Origin: Phocaeicola sp.
Lineage (GTDB): Bacteria > Bacteroidota > Bacteroidia > Bacteroidales > Bacteroidaceae
Direction of reading: 5' to 3'
DNA: 16,974 nucleotides
NCBI GenBank assembly: GCA_020026225.1
Contig: JAHHQU010000045.1
Span: 1 to 16,974 of the forward strand
Shown here: positions 1 through 7,600 of the stretch, piece by piece
How positions within the stretch are numbered: the stretch's first letter is position 1
Layout of the letters: every line of letters begins with the position of its first letter
Translations under genes and position numbers: made by a program
The notes under the pieces: model-generated
Databases searched by the model: none
Told to the model about the DNA's origin: nothing
Seen by the model: only the letters and a program-made list of their open reading frames with translations

Positions 1-1
1 C

Positions 2-58
2 TTTTTAGAATCGCTAAGCTATATGGCTATCCCCATTGATTATCTACTGAGCCGTTAA
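2..58 (+). CDS. C-terminal end of an unidentified protein (partial, cut by window start)
   Basis: An open frame enters at the left edge and ends at TAA 56-58. The last 18 residues read FLESLSYMAIPIDYLLSR. This is too short to assign to a family. It is supported as coding only by the uninterrupted frame and by a hairpin that follows at 96-129 and could terminate it. The product is not recognised. Confidence 0.4.
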   Translation, partial: FLESLSYMAIPIDYLLSR

Positions 59-95
59 TTGATGTGACAATGGTGTAAACACACATATAAAAAGA

Positions 96-129
96 AAAAC
101 GGAAGTGACTTTTCAGTTACTTCCGTTTT
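96..129. terminator. Bidirectional intrinsic terminator between the edge gene and tRNA-Lys
   Basis: The arms 96-109 and 116-129 pair over 14 bp with one G-U pair, around a 6-nt loop. On the minus strand the hairpin lies directly after the tRNA 3' end and is followed by a T-rich tail (the complement of 90-99), so it should end the tRNA-Lys transcript. On the plus strand the tail TTTTCTTT could end the gene running in from the left. Confidence 0.8.
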
Positions 130-132
130 CTT

Positions 133-208
133 TGGTGATCCGCTTGGGGCTCGAACCCAAGACCCCAACATTAAAAGTGTTGTGCTCTACCTGCTGAGCT
201 AGCGAATC
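133..208 (-). tRNA. tRNA-Lys (anticodon UUU)
   Basis: The minus strand folds as a complete cloverleaf. The 7-bp acceptor stem pairs GATTCGC with GCGGATC (one T-G pair). The D-arm starts TAGCTCAG. The anticodon loop is CTTTTAA with anticodon TTT, and the T-arm contains GGGTTCGAGCCC. The discriminator is A (136) and the 3' CCA is encoded in the DNA (133-135), so the mature tRNA is 76 nt with CCA. It decodes AAA/AAG lysine codons. It has its own promoter upstream and a hairpin terminator immediately downstream. Confidence 0.97.
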
Positions 209-242
209 ATCTTGTTTTGCATTCATTTCCTGATTGCGAGTG

Positions 243-274
243 CAAAGGTAGGATGTTTTTGCGATTCCACCAAA
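243..274 (-). promoter_or_regulatory. Bacteroidota sigma-A promoter for tRNA-Lys
   Basis: On the minus strand TTTG (274-271) is followed, after exactly 20 bases, by TACCTTTG (250-243). This matches the Bacteroidota consensus TTTG / TAnnTTTG. The expected start of transcription is near 236, giving a leader of about 28 nt before the tRNA. The -33 element lies within a few bases of the permease stop codon (276-278), so the tRNA is promoted separately although it is co-oriented with that gene. Confidence 0.75.
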
Positions 275-275
275 T

Positions 276-1438
276 TTAAGAAGGATTTTTTTCTTCTTTT
301 TTTTCGACGAGAGGCTCTTCTTCTTGAAAATCAGCAGGTTGTTTTTCTTTGTCGAATTTTAAATCTTGATGTTCTATGTACCTATGGTAGTAGGATAGCA
401 ATAAGGTTGTGCATGGGAGCGCAATGATTAAGCCGATAAATCCCATCAAACTGCCCCAAATGGAGAGCGACAGCAAGATGATGGCAGGATTTAACCCGGT
501 AATCTTTCCCATGATTTTAGGAACCAAGAAAGAATCTTGAATGAACTGTACTACGCAGAAGACCAGAAGTGCCAATCCGAGGATGACCCAAAAGTTTTCA
601 CCTGTATCAGCAGCTTTCAGTAATGCCAGCAAAACAGTAGGTATGAACCCGATGATTTGCAGGTAAGGAACCATATTCAGCAAGCCGATGAAAAGCCCTA
701 AGCCCACGGCCAGCGGGAAATCGATTATCAAGAAGCCGATACTGAATAAAACACCTACGCAGAAGGCTACCAGGGATTGTCCGCGGAAATATTGGTTCAT
801 ACTGAACTTGATGTCTTCAAATAGGGTTAAAACTTGTTCACGGTATCGGGCTGGCATCAGTGAAATCCATCCTTCGGCTATCTTTTCATAATCCAAAAGG
901 ATGAAGAACAGATAAAGGCCGATAATGAATACGGTGAAGATAGCCAAAACGATGTTGTAAGAAGTGGATATGATATTCCACATTTTAGGCAGAATGCTTC
1001 TGGCCGCTTTGATGAAATTTTCCGTGTTCAGGTTTTCCTTTAACCAGGCTGTATCTATATGAGTTCGAATGAATTCGGTGAGACTTTCAGGAATCGACGC
1101 TTGTTTCCCTCCGTTGACGAAGTACGTTTCAAGTAGCATCTTGAGCTTGTTGTATTCTTCTATCATGGGAGGAACGAAGAACATGGATGTTCCCGTAATG
1201 ACAACCACCACAAGAGTCAGTGCTGCGATGATGGCAAGTGCTCTGTTGCGGATATGCAATTTGGTCTGTAGGAATTGTACCAACGGATAAAGCAGGTAAG
1301 CTATAATCCATGCTATGAAAAAGGGAAGGAGGGCCGTGCTGAGACGGTTAAGCAGGTAAAGGATGACTGAAAAGAGTGCAACCCATAATACCCCCCCCTT
1401 ATAAAAAGGTCGAATGTTATTTTTTTATCAGTCCACAT
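276..1438 (-). CDS. AI-2E family transporter (PerM/YdiK type), frame interrupted at a G8 tract
   Basis: A multi-pass inner-membrane protein of the AI-2E transporter family (PF01594), about 387 residues when the two frames are joined. The main open frame covers 276 to about 1397 and shows repeated hydrophobic segments plus the family segment GLLNMVPYLQIIGFIPTVLL. It ends in a charged, Glu/Lys-rich tail. The true N-terminus lies in another frame. The ATG at 1438-1436 gives MWTDKKITFDLFIRGG, which matches how family members begin, and it overlaps the tdk stop. After the eight G (minus strand of 1391-1398) that frame hits TAG within about 26 codons. The next frame continues with the family-like VLWVALFSVILYLLNRLS and LLPFFIAWIIAYLLYPLV. 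One extra G, or two fewer, would restore one frame. The in-frame TTG at 1283 would lose the first transmembrane helix, so it is unlikely to be the native start. The substrate is unknown: some relatives export AI-2 and others act as Na+/H+ antiporters. As printed the gene is frameshifted, through slippage, phase variation or sequencing error. Confidence 0.85.
1391..1398 (-). repeat. Homopolymeric G8 tract inside the AI-2E transporter gene
   Basis: Eight consecutive C on the plus strand (G on the coding strand) lie about 14 codons into the permease gene, exactly where family homology switches frame. The sequence around them is otherwise AT-rich, so this is the most conspicuous homopolymer of G/C in the window. 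Such tracts slip during replication and are also a classic place for sequencing errors. Confidence 0.9.
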
Positions 1439-2042
1439 CTTGTTTGAGCACTTTAGATTCTTCTTCGAGGGCTTTCAAGTAGCATTTTCTGCATAAAGGT
1501 TCATATTCCATCTTTTCTCCAAGTAGAACACGCTGGTCATTTGCAATGGTTCTATGGGATATATATGCGAGATTGCCACATTTTACGCAGATGGCGTGTA
1601 CTTTGCTTACTTCGTCGGCCAGTGCACACAGAGCTGGCATTGGTCCGAAAGGTACTCCCTTGAAATCCATATCTAGTCCGGCTATGATGACGCGGATTCC
1701 TTGGTTTGCCAATTGGTTGCATACTTCAGGAAGACCTTCGTCAAAGAATTGGGCTTCGTCAATGCCTACTACATCAATGTCTGAAGTAAGCAGCAGTAAG
1801 CTGGCAGACGATTCGACAGGCGTCGACAGAATGGAGTTCTTGTCATGCGAAACTACCTCTTCTGTAGAGTATCGAGTGTCGATGGCAGGTTTGAATATCT
1901 CAACGTGCTGTTTGGCAAATGTTGCACGTTTTAATCTTCTGATAAGTTCTTCTGTCTTGCCAGAGAACATGGAGCCGCAAATGACCTCGATTCTTCCGCG
2001 GCGTACAGTTTCTGCTTTATGGTCTTCTGAGAATATAGTCAT
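1428..2042 (-). CDS. tdk: Thymidine kinase, type II (TK1-like)
   Basis: This 204-residue enzyme phosphorylates thymidine to dTMP with ATP in the pyrimidine salvage pathway (cytoplasm). The Walker A loop GSMFSGKT lies at residues 23-30. The Walker B and catalytic segment DEAQFF is at 95-100, with Glu96 the expected base. Two cysteine pairs, CVKC (152-155) and CRKC (184-187), form the structural zinc site of the lasso domain. Length and motifs are those of a normal type II enzyme. The ATG start at 2042 is preceded by a -7 element at 2069-2076. The stop TGA (1428-1430) overlaps the ATG of the AI-2E transporter gene (ATGTGGACTGA), so the two are probably one transcript with coupled translation. 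Confidence 0.96.
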   Translation of the reverse strand: MTIFSEDHKAETVRRGRIEVICGSMFSGKTEELIRRLKRATFAKQHVEIFKPAIDTRYSTEEVVSHDKNSILSTPVESSASLLLLTSDIDVVGIDEAQFFDEGLPEVCNQLANQGIRVIIAGLDMDFKGVPFGPMPALCALADEVSKVHAICVKCGNLAYISHRTIANDQRVLLGEKMEYEPLCRKCYLKALEEESKVLKQDVD

Positions 2043-2068
2043 AGGTAATTTGTTGAGTCAATTTGTTA

Positions 2069-2076
2069 CAAATGTA
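2069..2076 (-). promoter_or_regulatory. Putative -7 promoter element of tdk
   Basis: The minus strand reads TACATTTG, an exact TAnnTTTG match, 26 bases upstream of the tdk start. No clear TTTG is found 19-20 bases further upstream, so this rests on the -7 box and its position alone. It would also drive the overlapping AI-2E transporter gene. Confidence 0.5.
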
Positions 2077-2200
2077 CAATACTTGTTTCAAATCACACCA
2101 TTTATCGGCTTATTTTTGTAAATACTGCTTTTGAAGCCTGTGAAAGATGCAACATCTGTTAAATATTTCAGTGAAAATGCTGATGCTTCCAAAAACTTTC

Positions 2201-2208
2201 TATCTTTG
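2201..2208 (+). promoter_or_regulatory. Putative -7 promoter element of rsmI
   Basis: TATCTTTG matches TAnnTTTG exactly and lies 23 bases before the rsmI ATG, so transcription should start near 2215. The -33 region has no exact TTTG. With the tdk element it makes the 189-bp gap between tdk and rsmI a divergent promoter region. Confidence 0.55.
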
Positions 2209-2231
2209 CTTATGTAAGATGTAGAAGAAAT

Positions 2232-2909
2232 ATGGGAAAACTTTATGTAGTGCCTACTCCGGTAGGAAATTTGGAGGATATGACTTTCCGTGCCATACGG
2301 GTCTTGAAGGAGGCCGATTTGATTTTAGCGGAAGATACACGTACCTCAGGAATATTATTGAAACATTTTGAAATCAAGAATGCATTGCAGTCACATCATA
2401 AGTTCAACGAGCATCAGACCGTAGATCATGTGGTGTCACGCTTGAAGGCTGGTGAGACAATCGCTTTGATTTCCGATGCGGGAACTCCAGCCATTTCAGA
2501 TCCTGGATTCTTGTTGGTGCGAGAATGTGCACGCAATGGGATAGAGGTGCAATGTCTGCCGGGAGCTACTGCATTCGTTCCAGCATTGGTTTCTTCGGGC
2601 TTGCCGAACGACCGCTTTTGTTTTGAGGGATTTTTACCGCAGAAAAAAGGTCGTATGACCCGACTGAATGCATTGCTTGAAGAAACGCGTACGATGATTT
2701 TCTATGAATCACCTTACCGGTTGGTGAAGACGCTGACTCAGTTCGCTGAATTGTTTGGTTCCGATCGTCCGGTTTCTGTTTGTAGAGAAATCTCGAAGGT
2801 ACATGAAGAGAGCGTACGAGGTACCTTGGAAGAGGTTATCGCTCATTTTACAGAAAAAGAACCCAAAGGTGAAATCGTCATCATATTGGGTGGAAAAAGT
2901 GAAAAATAA
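2232..2909 (+). CDS. rsmI: 16S rRNA (cytidine(1402)-2'-O)-methyltransferase RsmI
   Basis: A SAM-dependent methyltransferase of the tetrapyrrole-methylase (SUMT-like) fold. In E. coli RsmI methylates the 2'-O of C1402 in the ribosomal decoding centre. Diagnostic segments are VVPTPVGNLEDMTFRA (residues 6-21), LAEDTR (32-37) and the SAM-binding loop LISDAGTPAISDPG (79-92). These are followed by the family segments GATAFVPALVSSG and FEGFLPQKKGR. At 225 residues it is the short form, lacking the C-terminal extension of the 286-residue E. coli protein. The start ATG has a -7 promoter element 23 bases upstream. The next gene follows after 26 bases with no terminator, so the two are likely co-transcribed. 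Confidence 0.95.
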   Translation: MGKLYVVPTPVGNLEDMTFRAIRVLKEADLILAEDTRTSGILLKHFEIKNALQSHHKFNEHQTVDHVVSRLKAGETIALISDAGTPAISDPGFLLVRECARNGIEVQCLPGATAFVPALVSSGLPNDRFCFEGFLPQKKGRMTRLNALLEETRTMIFYESPYRLVKTLTQFAELFGSDRPVSVCREISKVHEESVRGTLEEVIAHFTEKEPKGEIVIILGGKSEK

Positions 2910-2935
2910 AGACTAACATACTAAAAACGAAATTT

Positions 2936-3787
2936 ATGAAAAGAACAGTGTTATTGGCATTATGTGTAGCCTTTTTGGCTTCATGTGATTATTCTGGACA
3001 GAACAAGAAGAATGTTCAGGCAGAAAATGATTCTTTGAAGATGGAATTGTCGGCTCGCAATGCCGAATTGGATGATATTATGGGGGCTTTCAATGAAATC
3101 GAAGAAGGCTTTAGAGAAATCAATGCGGCTGAGAATCGTGTGAATTTGGATGGTGGATCTATTGAAAACCAGTCATCAGCTAATAAAATTAAAGAAGATA
3201 TTCGTTTCATCAGCGAAAAGTTGAAAGATAATCGTAGTCGTATAGCTGAATTGGAAAAACAGTTGAAGAACAGCAAGTATAAATCAGCTCAACTTAAGAA
3301 GGCTCTTGAAAACATGATGGCCGAGTTGAATGCAAAACAGACTCAGATTGAAACTTTGCAGTCTGAACTTGCAAATAAGAATATTCGTATTGCTGAATTG
3401 GATGAGGCTGTTACTGATTTGAATAAGAATGTAGAAGAACTATCTGCTGAGAACGAAGTGAAAACAAAGACAGCAGAAGTTCAGGATAAGGCTTTGAATA
3501 CAGCATGGTATGTCTTTGGAACAAAATCTGAACTTAAAGACCAGAAAATCCTTAAAAGAGGAGCTGTCTTGAAGGATAACGACTTTAATAAGGATTACTT
3601 CACTCAGATTGACATTCGCAATGAAACCGAAATTAAGCTTTATTCAAAGCGTGCGGAACTTCTGACAAATCATCCGAGTGAATCTTACCGTTTGGTAGAA
3701 GATGCTAAGGGACAGCTTACGTTGAAGATTTCTAATCCTCAGTTGTTCTGGAGCGTTTCTCGCTATTTGGTTATCCAGGTTAGATAA
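2936..3787 (+). CDS. Coiled-coil lipoprotein, possibly Cbp1-like
   Basis: A 283-residue protein. The signal peptide ends in the lipobox FLASC, so the mature protein is lipidated on Cys17. Residues 28-180 are a long coiled coil rich in Glu, Lys, Leu and Asn with heptad spacing (for example IAELEKQLKN and QIETLQSELANKN). A compact, conserved-looking domain follows from about residue 185 to the end, starting AWYVFGTKSEL and ending RYLVIQV. Asp32-Ser33-Leu34 fits the Bacteroides O-glycosylation motif D(S/T)(A/I/L/V/M/T). Bacteroides coiled-coil lipoproteins of this size are, from memory, sometimes annotated as Cbp1-family collagen-binding glycoproteins. I can see the architecture but cannot confirm that name or any collagen binding. 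It is likely co-transcribed with rsmI (26-bp gap) and ends at paired hairpins. Confidence 0.8.
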   Translation: MKRTVLLALCVAFLASCDYSGQNKKNVQAENDSLKMELSARNAELDDIMGAFNEIEEGFREINAAENRVNLDGGSIENQSSANKIKEDIRFISEKLKDNRSRIAELEKQLKNSKYKSAQLKKALENMMAELNAKQTQIETLQSELANKNIRIAELDEAVTDLNKNVEELSAENEVKTKTAEVQDKALNTAWYVFGTKSELKDQKILKRGAVLKDNDFNKDYFTQIDIRNETEIKLYSKRAELLTNHPSESYRLVEDAKGQLTLKISNPQLFWSVSRYLVIQVR

Positions 3788-3852
3788 ATCTGCTAAGATC
3801 CAATTGGAATTTGTACGGCTCTGATTTTAGAAGATAATTAAAATGATGGATA

Positions 3853-3894
3853 GGTGTATGGCAAGTGCATGGTAAATGCTCTTTGTCATACACC
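3853..3894 (+). other. First of two consecutive 3' hairpins after the coiled-coil lipoprotein gene
   Basis: GGTGTATGGCAA (3853-3864) pairs with TTGTCATACACC (3883-3894) over 12 bp with one G-U pair. The loop can form a small inner GCAT/ATGC stem. It is followed by TTAATTATATATA and not by a clean T-run, so it looks like a transcript-end stabiliser or weak terminator just before the strong one. Confidence 0.55.
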
Positions 3895-3909
3895 TTAATT
3901 ATATATAGT

Positions 3910-3955
3910 ATCCTCTTCCTGTTCTGGTTAAAGGAACAGGAAGAGGATTTTGTTT
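3910..3955 (+). terminator. Intrinsic terminator of the rsmI-lipoprotein unit
   Basis: A perfect 15-bp stem (3910-3924 with 3934-3948) around a 9-nt loop, followed by TTTGTTTG. It is strong enough to separate the housekeeping genes from the import operon. Confidence 0.85.
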
Positions 3956-4379
3956 GTTCTTTTGTGAATTTGCCTTTTGGTTATGCGTTCTGTCTATTTC
4001 CTAACTTGGAATGTGAAGAAAGAACACTTAAATGGAAAAATGAATATTTCGAGGCGCATTGCTTCTTGAATGCTCGTCAATTAGAGAAAAGTGTATTCAA
4101 ATTGTCTTTTTCTTCGTGTTTTATGTTGCACGGCATCTCTTGGATCCTTTTTGCTTTTAATTAGACAGATTTGTTGCTGAAACTAACTTTTCTTTCTTTA
4201 TTAATCTTTGTTAACATATTGACTTTAAAAAGAATTAATGTCGTTATTTTACTTACAAAATATGAATATTTCTATGATATTCTTGTTGTTCTTATAGATT
4301 CGTATTTAATAAGCCTTAAAAATAATATATCGTTATCAAATCTGCGTTTTCACATAAAGTAGGGTACAGTATGCTTTTA
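3956..4379. other. AT-rich non-coding stretch, no gene recognised
   Basis: No open frame here looks like a protein. The 99- and 63-codon frames either run through the terminator hairpin or depend on TTG starts, and they have no recognisable domain. No RNA family was recognised. Together with the leader at 4380-4607 it makes an unusually long gap (about 650 bp) before the first susC gene. An untranslated small RNA or remnant sequence is possible, but nothing shows it directly. Confidence 0.5.
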
Positions 4380-4392
4380 GGTATGCTGAGTG
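4380..4392 (+). promoter_or_regulatory. Leader motif shared by both susC genes (copy 1)
   Basis: GGTATGCTGAGTG matches 11823-11835 at 12 of 13 positions. It begins 129 bases upstream of the predicted -7 box (132 in the other copy). A second TATGCT lies 12 bases upstream (4370-4375), which could make a tandem site. This fits an activator-binding site, but no regulator gene is in the window. Confidence 0.4.
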
Positions 4393-4508
4393 AAACAAAA
4401 AAAGAGCATTTTTTAGTATTTTGATGTGTAAAAAGAGTGATTTTCTAATAAAAAGACGCTTTGTAGGATTTTTTTAGAAAAAAATGGTGAATAATTAAAA
4501 TATATTAC

Positions 4509-4516
4509 TAATTTTG
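4509..4516 (+). promoter_or_regulatory. Putative -7 promoter element of the first susC operon
   Basis: TAATTTTG fits TAnnTTTG. The -33 position carries TGGT/GGTG and not TTTG, as expected of a promoter that needs an activator. Transcription would start near 4522, leaving an 85-nt leader that contains a 10-bp hairpin. Confidence 0.45.
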
Positions 4517-4562
4517 AGAAGTCCTAAATGAAAAACAAAAATAATAAATAGTGTTAACTGAG

Positions 4563-4587
4563 TGCTCTAGAATTCCTTTCTGGAGCA
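4563..4587 (+). promoter_or_regulatory. Leader hairpin just before the first susC start
   Basis: TGCTCTAGAA (4563-4572) pairs with TTCTGGAGCA (4578-4587): ten pairs, one of them T-G, around a 5-nt loop. The stem ends 20 bases before the ATG and has no T-run after it. It could affect ribosome access, RNA stability or small-RNA pairing rather than termination. Confidence 0.5.
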
Positions 4588-4607
4588 TTGTAAATTTAAG
4601 AGAGAGT

Positions 4608-7600
4608 ATGAAAAGAAAATTGATGCTGTTGATGACCTGTCTGTTCATAGCGATAGGTCTGGTGAACGCACAGGTCCCTAAGGTGACGGGTGTAGTAACC
4701 TCATCGGAAGATGGATTACCGATTGTAGGAGCGTCAGTATGGGTGAAGGGTACTACTACAGGTACAATAACTGATATTGATGGTCGGTTTACATTGAGTA
4801 ATGTCCCTGCTTCTGCAAAAACATTGGTGGTTTCTTTTGTTGGTATGAAGACAAAAGAAGTGGGGGTGAAGCCGAATTTGCAAATTGTCTTGACTTCAGA
4901 TACAGAAATTCTTGATGAAGTCGTTGTAACTGGTATGCAGAAGATGGATAAACGATTGTTTACCGGTGCGTCCAGTAAGATTTCAGGAGAAAATGCAAAA
5001 CTTGACGGTGTCGCTGAAATCAGCCGTGCTCTTGAAGGAAAAGCAGCCGGAGTTTCTGTACAGAATGTGTCTGGTACATTTGGTACAGCTCCAAAAATTC
5101 GTGTGCGTGGTGCTACTTCTATTTATGGTAGCTCAAATCCTTTGTGGGTAGTTGATGGCGTTATTATGGAAGATGTAACAGAAGTTGATGCTGATGCCCT
5201 TTCTTCTGGTGATGCTGTGACTTTGATTTCTTCTGCTATCGCTGGCTTGAATGCTGATGATATTGAAAGTTTCCAAATTTTGAAGGATGGTTCTGCTACT
5301 TCTATCTATGGTGCTCGTGCAATGGCTGGTGTGATTGTTGTTACCACAAAGAAAGGTAAGGCTGGTAGTAATAAGATTAGCTATACCGGTGAATTTTCTA
5401 TGCGTATGGTTCCGAGCTATAGAAACTTCAACATTATGGATTCACAGGAACAGATGGGTGTTTACCGTGAAATGGAAAGAGCTGGTTACTTGAAATTGGC
5501 TGAAAGTTACCGTGCATCAAATAGTGGTGTATATGGTAAAATGTACCATTTGATTAATTCTTATGATCCTGCTACTGGAAAGTTTGGTTTGCCTAACACT
5601 TTGGAAGCTCGTAACGGTTATTTGAGAGAAGCTGAATACCGTAATACTGACTGGTTCGATGAATTGTTCAGTAATTCAATCTCACAGAACCATGCAATCA
5701 GTATGTCTTCTGGTACAGATAAGGCTTCTTACTATACTTCTTTGAGTGTAATGAGCGATCCAGGATGGTATAAGCAGAGTAAGGTACAGAGATACACTGC
5801 AAACATCAATGCTTTGTACAATATTTCAAAGAAATTGTCTTTGAACCTTATCGGTAACGGTTCTTACCGTAAACAGAAAGCTCCAGGAGCTTTAGGACAG
5901 AATGTAGATGTCATTTCTGGTGAAGTAAAACGTGACTTTGATATCAACCCGTATTCATACGCTTTGAATACATCAAGAGCACTTGATCCTAGAGAATTTT
6001 ATGTAAGTAATTATGCTCCGTTCAATATCCTTCACGAATTGGAAAATAACTACATTGATTTGGATGTAGTTGATTTGAAATTCCAAGGTGAATTGAAGTG
6101 GAAACCTATCAGTAAAGTAGAACTTTCTGCATTAGGCGCTTATAAATATTCTACTACTACTCAGAGCCATACTATCAAGGATTTTTCAAATCAGGCTTGG
6201 GCTTTCCGTGCTATGGACGATGCTACAATGCGTGATGCCAACCCTTGGTTGTATACAGATCCTGATAATGCAAATTCTTTGCCTGTAAGTGTATTGCCAG
6301 TCGGTGGTTTCTACCGTGAAACTAAATTTGGTATGAATAGCTACGACTTCCGTGCTACTGCAAGTTATAATGATGTATATAATGATGACCACATCTTTAA
6401 TCTTTTTGTAGGTACAGAAATTAATGCTGTAAACCGTAAACGTACTTGGTTCAACGGTGTTGGTATGCAGTATGAAATGGGTATGCTTCCTTCTTATGAA
6501 TATTTGTATTTCAAACAGGGTAAGGAAGAAGGTGCACAGTATTATTCAGTAGATGAAACACGTTCTCGTTCTGCTTCTTTCTTCGGTACAGCTACTTATT
6601 CTTATAAAGGTAGATATACAGTCAATGGTACAATACGTTATGAAGGTACTAATAAGTTAGGTAAGAGCCGTTCAGCTCGTTGGTTGCCTACATGGAACGT
6701 ATCTGGTGCATGGAATGTACATGAAGAAAACTTCTTTGAAAGTTTGAGACCAGCTTTGTCAAACATGACTTTGAAGGCTTCTTATTCATTGACAGCTGAT
6801 AGAGGTCCTGCAAGTGTAACTAACTCACGTGTGGTTATCGGTAGCTACAATCCATGGCGTCCATTTGCTAAAGATTCAGAATCTGGTTTGGAAATCATGG
6901 ATCTTGAAAATGCAGATTTGACTTATGAAAAGAAACATGAATTGAATATCGGTGCAGATTTGGGATTCTTGAATAACAGAATCAACTTCTCTGTTGACTG
7001 GTACAAACGTAACAATTACGACTTGATTGGTTTGATCAATACAATGGGTATTGGTGGTCAGATTGCTAAATTCGCTAATGTTGCAAGTATGAAATCACAT
7101 GGTATTGAATTTACCTTGTCAACTCGTAACATTGTAACTAAGGACTTCAAGTGGAGTACAGACTTTATCTTCTCACATGCAAAGAATGAAGTGACAGACC
7201 TTGATTCTAATTCACGTGTTGTAGATATGATTACTGGTAACGGTTTTGCAATGGAAGGTTATCCGGTACGTTCTCTGTTCTCAATGGATTTCAGAGGCTT
7301 GAATGATGAAGGTTTGCCAACTTTCATTAATGAAAATGGAGAATTGACAGTTAGTGATATTGACTTCCAGAATCGTGACCATAAAGAACATTTGATTTAT
7401 GAAGGTCCTACAGACCCAACCATTACAGGTAGTTTAGGTAACGTATTTACTTATAAGAACTTGCGTTTGAATGTATTTATGACTTATTCATTTGGTAATG
7501 TTATTCGTATGGATCCGGCATTCAGCAACAGATATTCTGACCTTGATGCTATGCCAAAGGAATTCAAGAATAGATGGACTGTATCAGGTGATGAAAAAGT

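Noticed and set aside
212..427. 71-codon plus-strand frame next to the tRNA
   Set aside because: It runs antisense to the 3' end of the permease gene and over the tRNA promoter, and has no recognisable features.
1281..1283. TTG at 1283 as the permease start
   Set aside because: Family-like residues, including the first membrane helix and PFFIAW...YPLV, continue upstream, so the native start is the ATG at 1438 in the shifted frame.
1129..1311. 60-codon frame on the minus strand at the 5' part of the permease gene
   Set aside because: It is an out-of-frame reading of the AI-2E transporter sequence; the family-like residues are in the other frame.
3865..4164. 99-codon open frame after the coiled-coil lipoprotein gene
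   Set aside because: It begins inside the first hairpin and translates through both arms of the terminator at 3910-3948. It has no domain, signal or normal amino-acid composition.
4171..4362. 63-codon hydrophobic open frame
   Set aside because: It starts with TTG, lies in AT-rich sequence that yields hydrophobic and Asn/Ile-rich peptides by chance, and has no promoter or ribosome-access signal.
4551..4553. GTG at 4551 as the start of the first SusC
   Set aside because: It would add 19 residues ahead of a normal signal peptide and translate the leader hairpin. ATG 4608 gives a textbook signal sequence.
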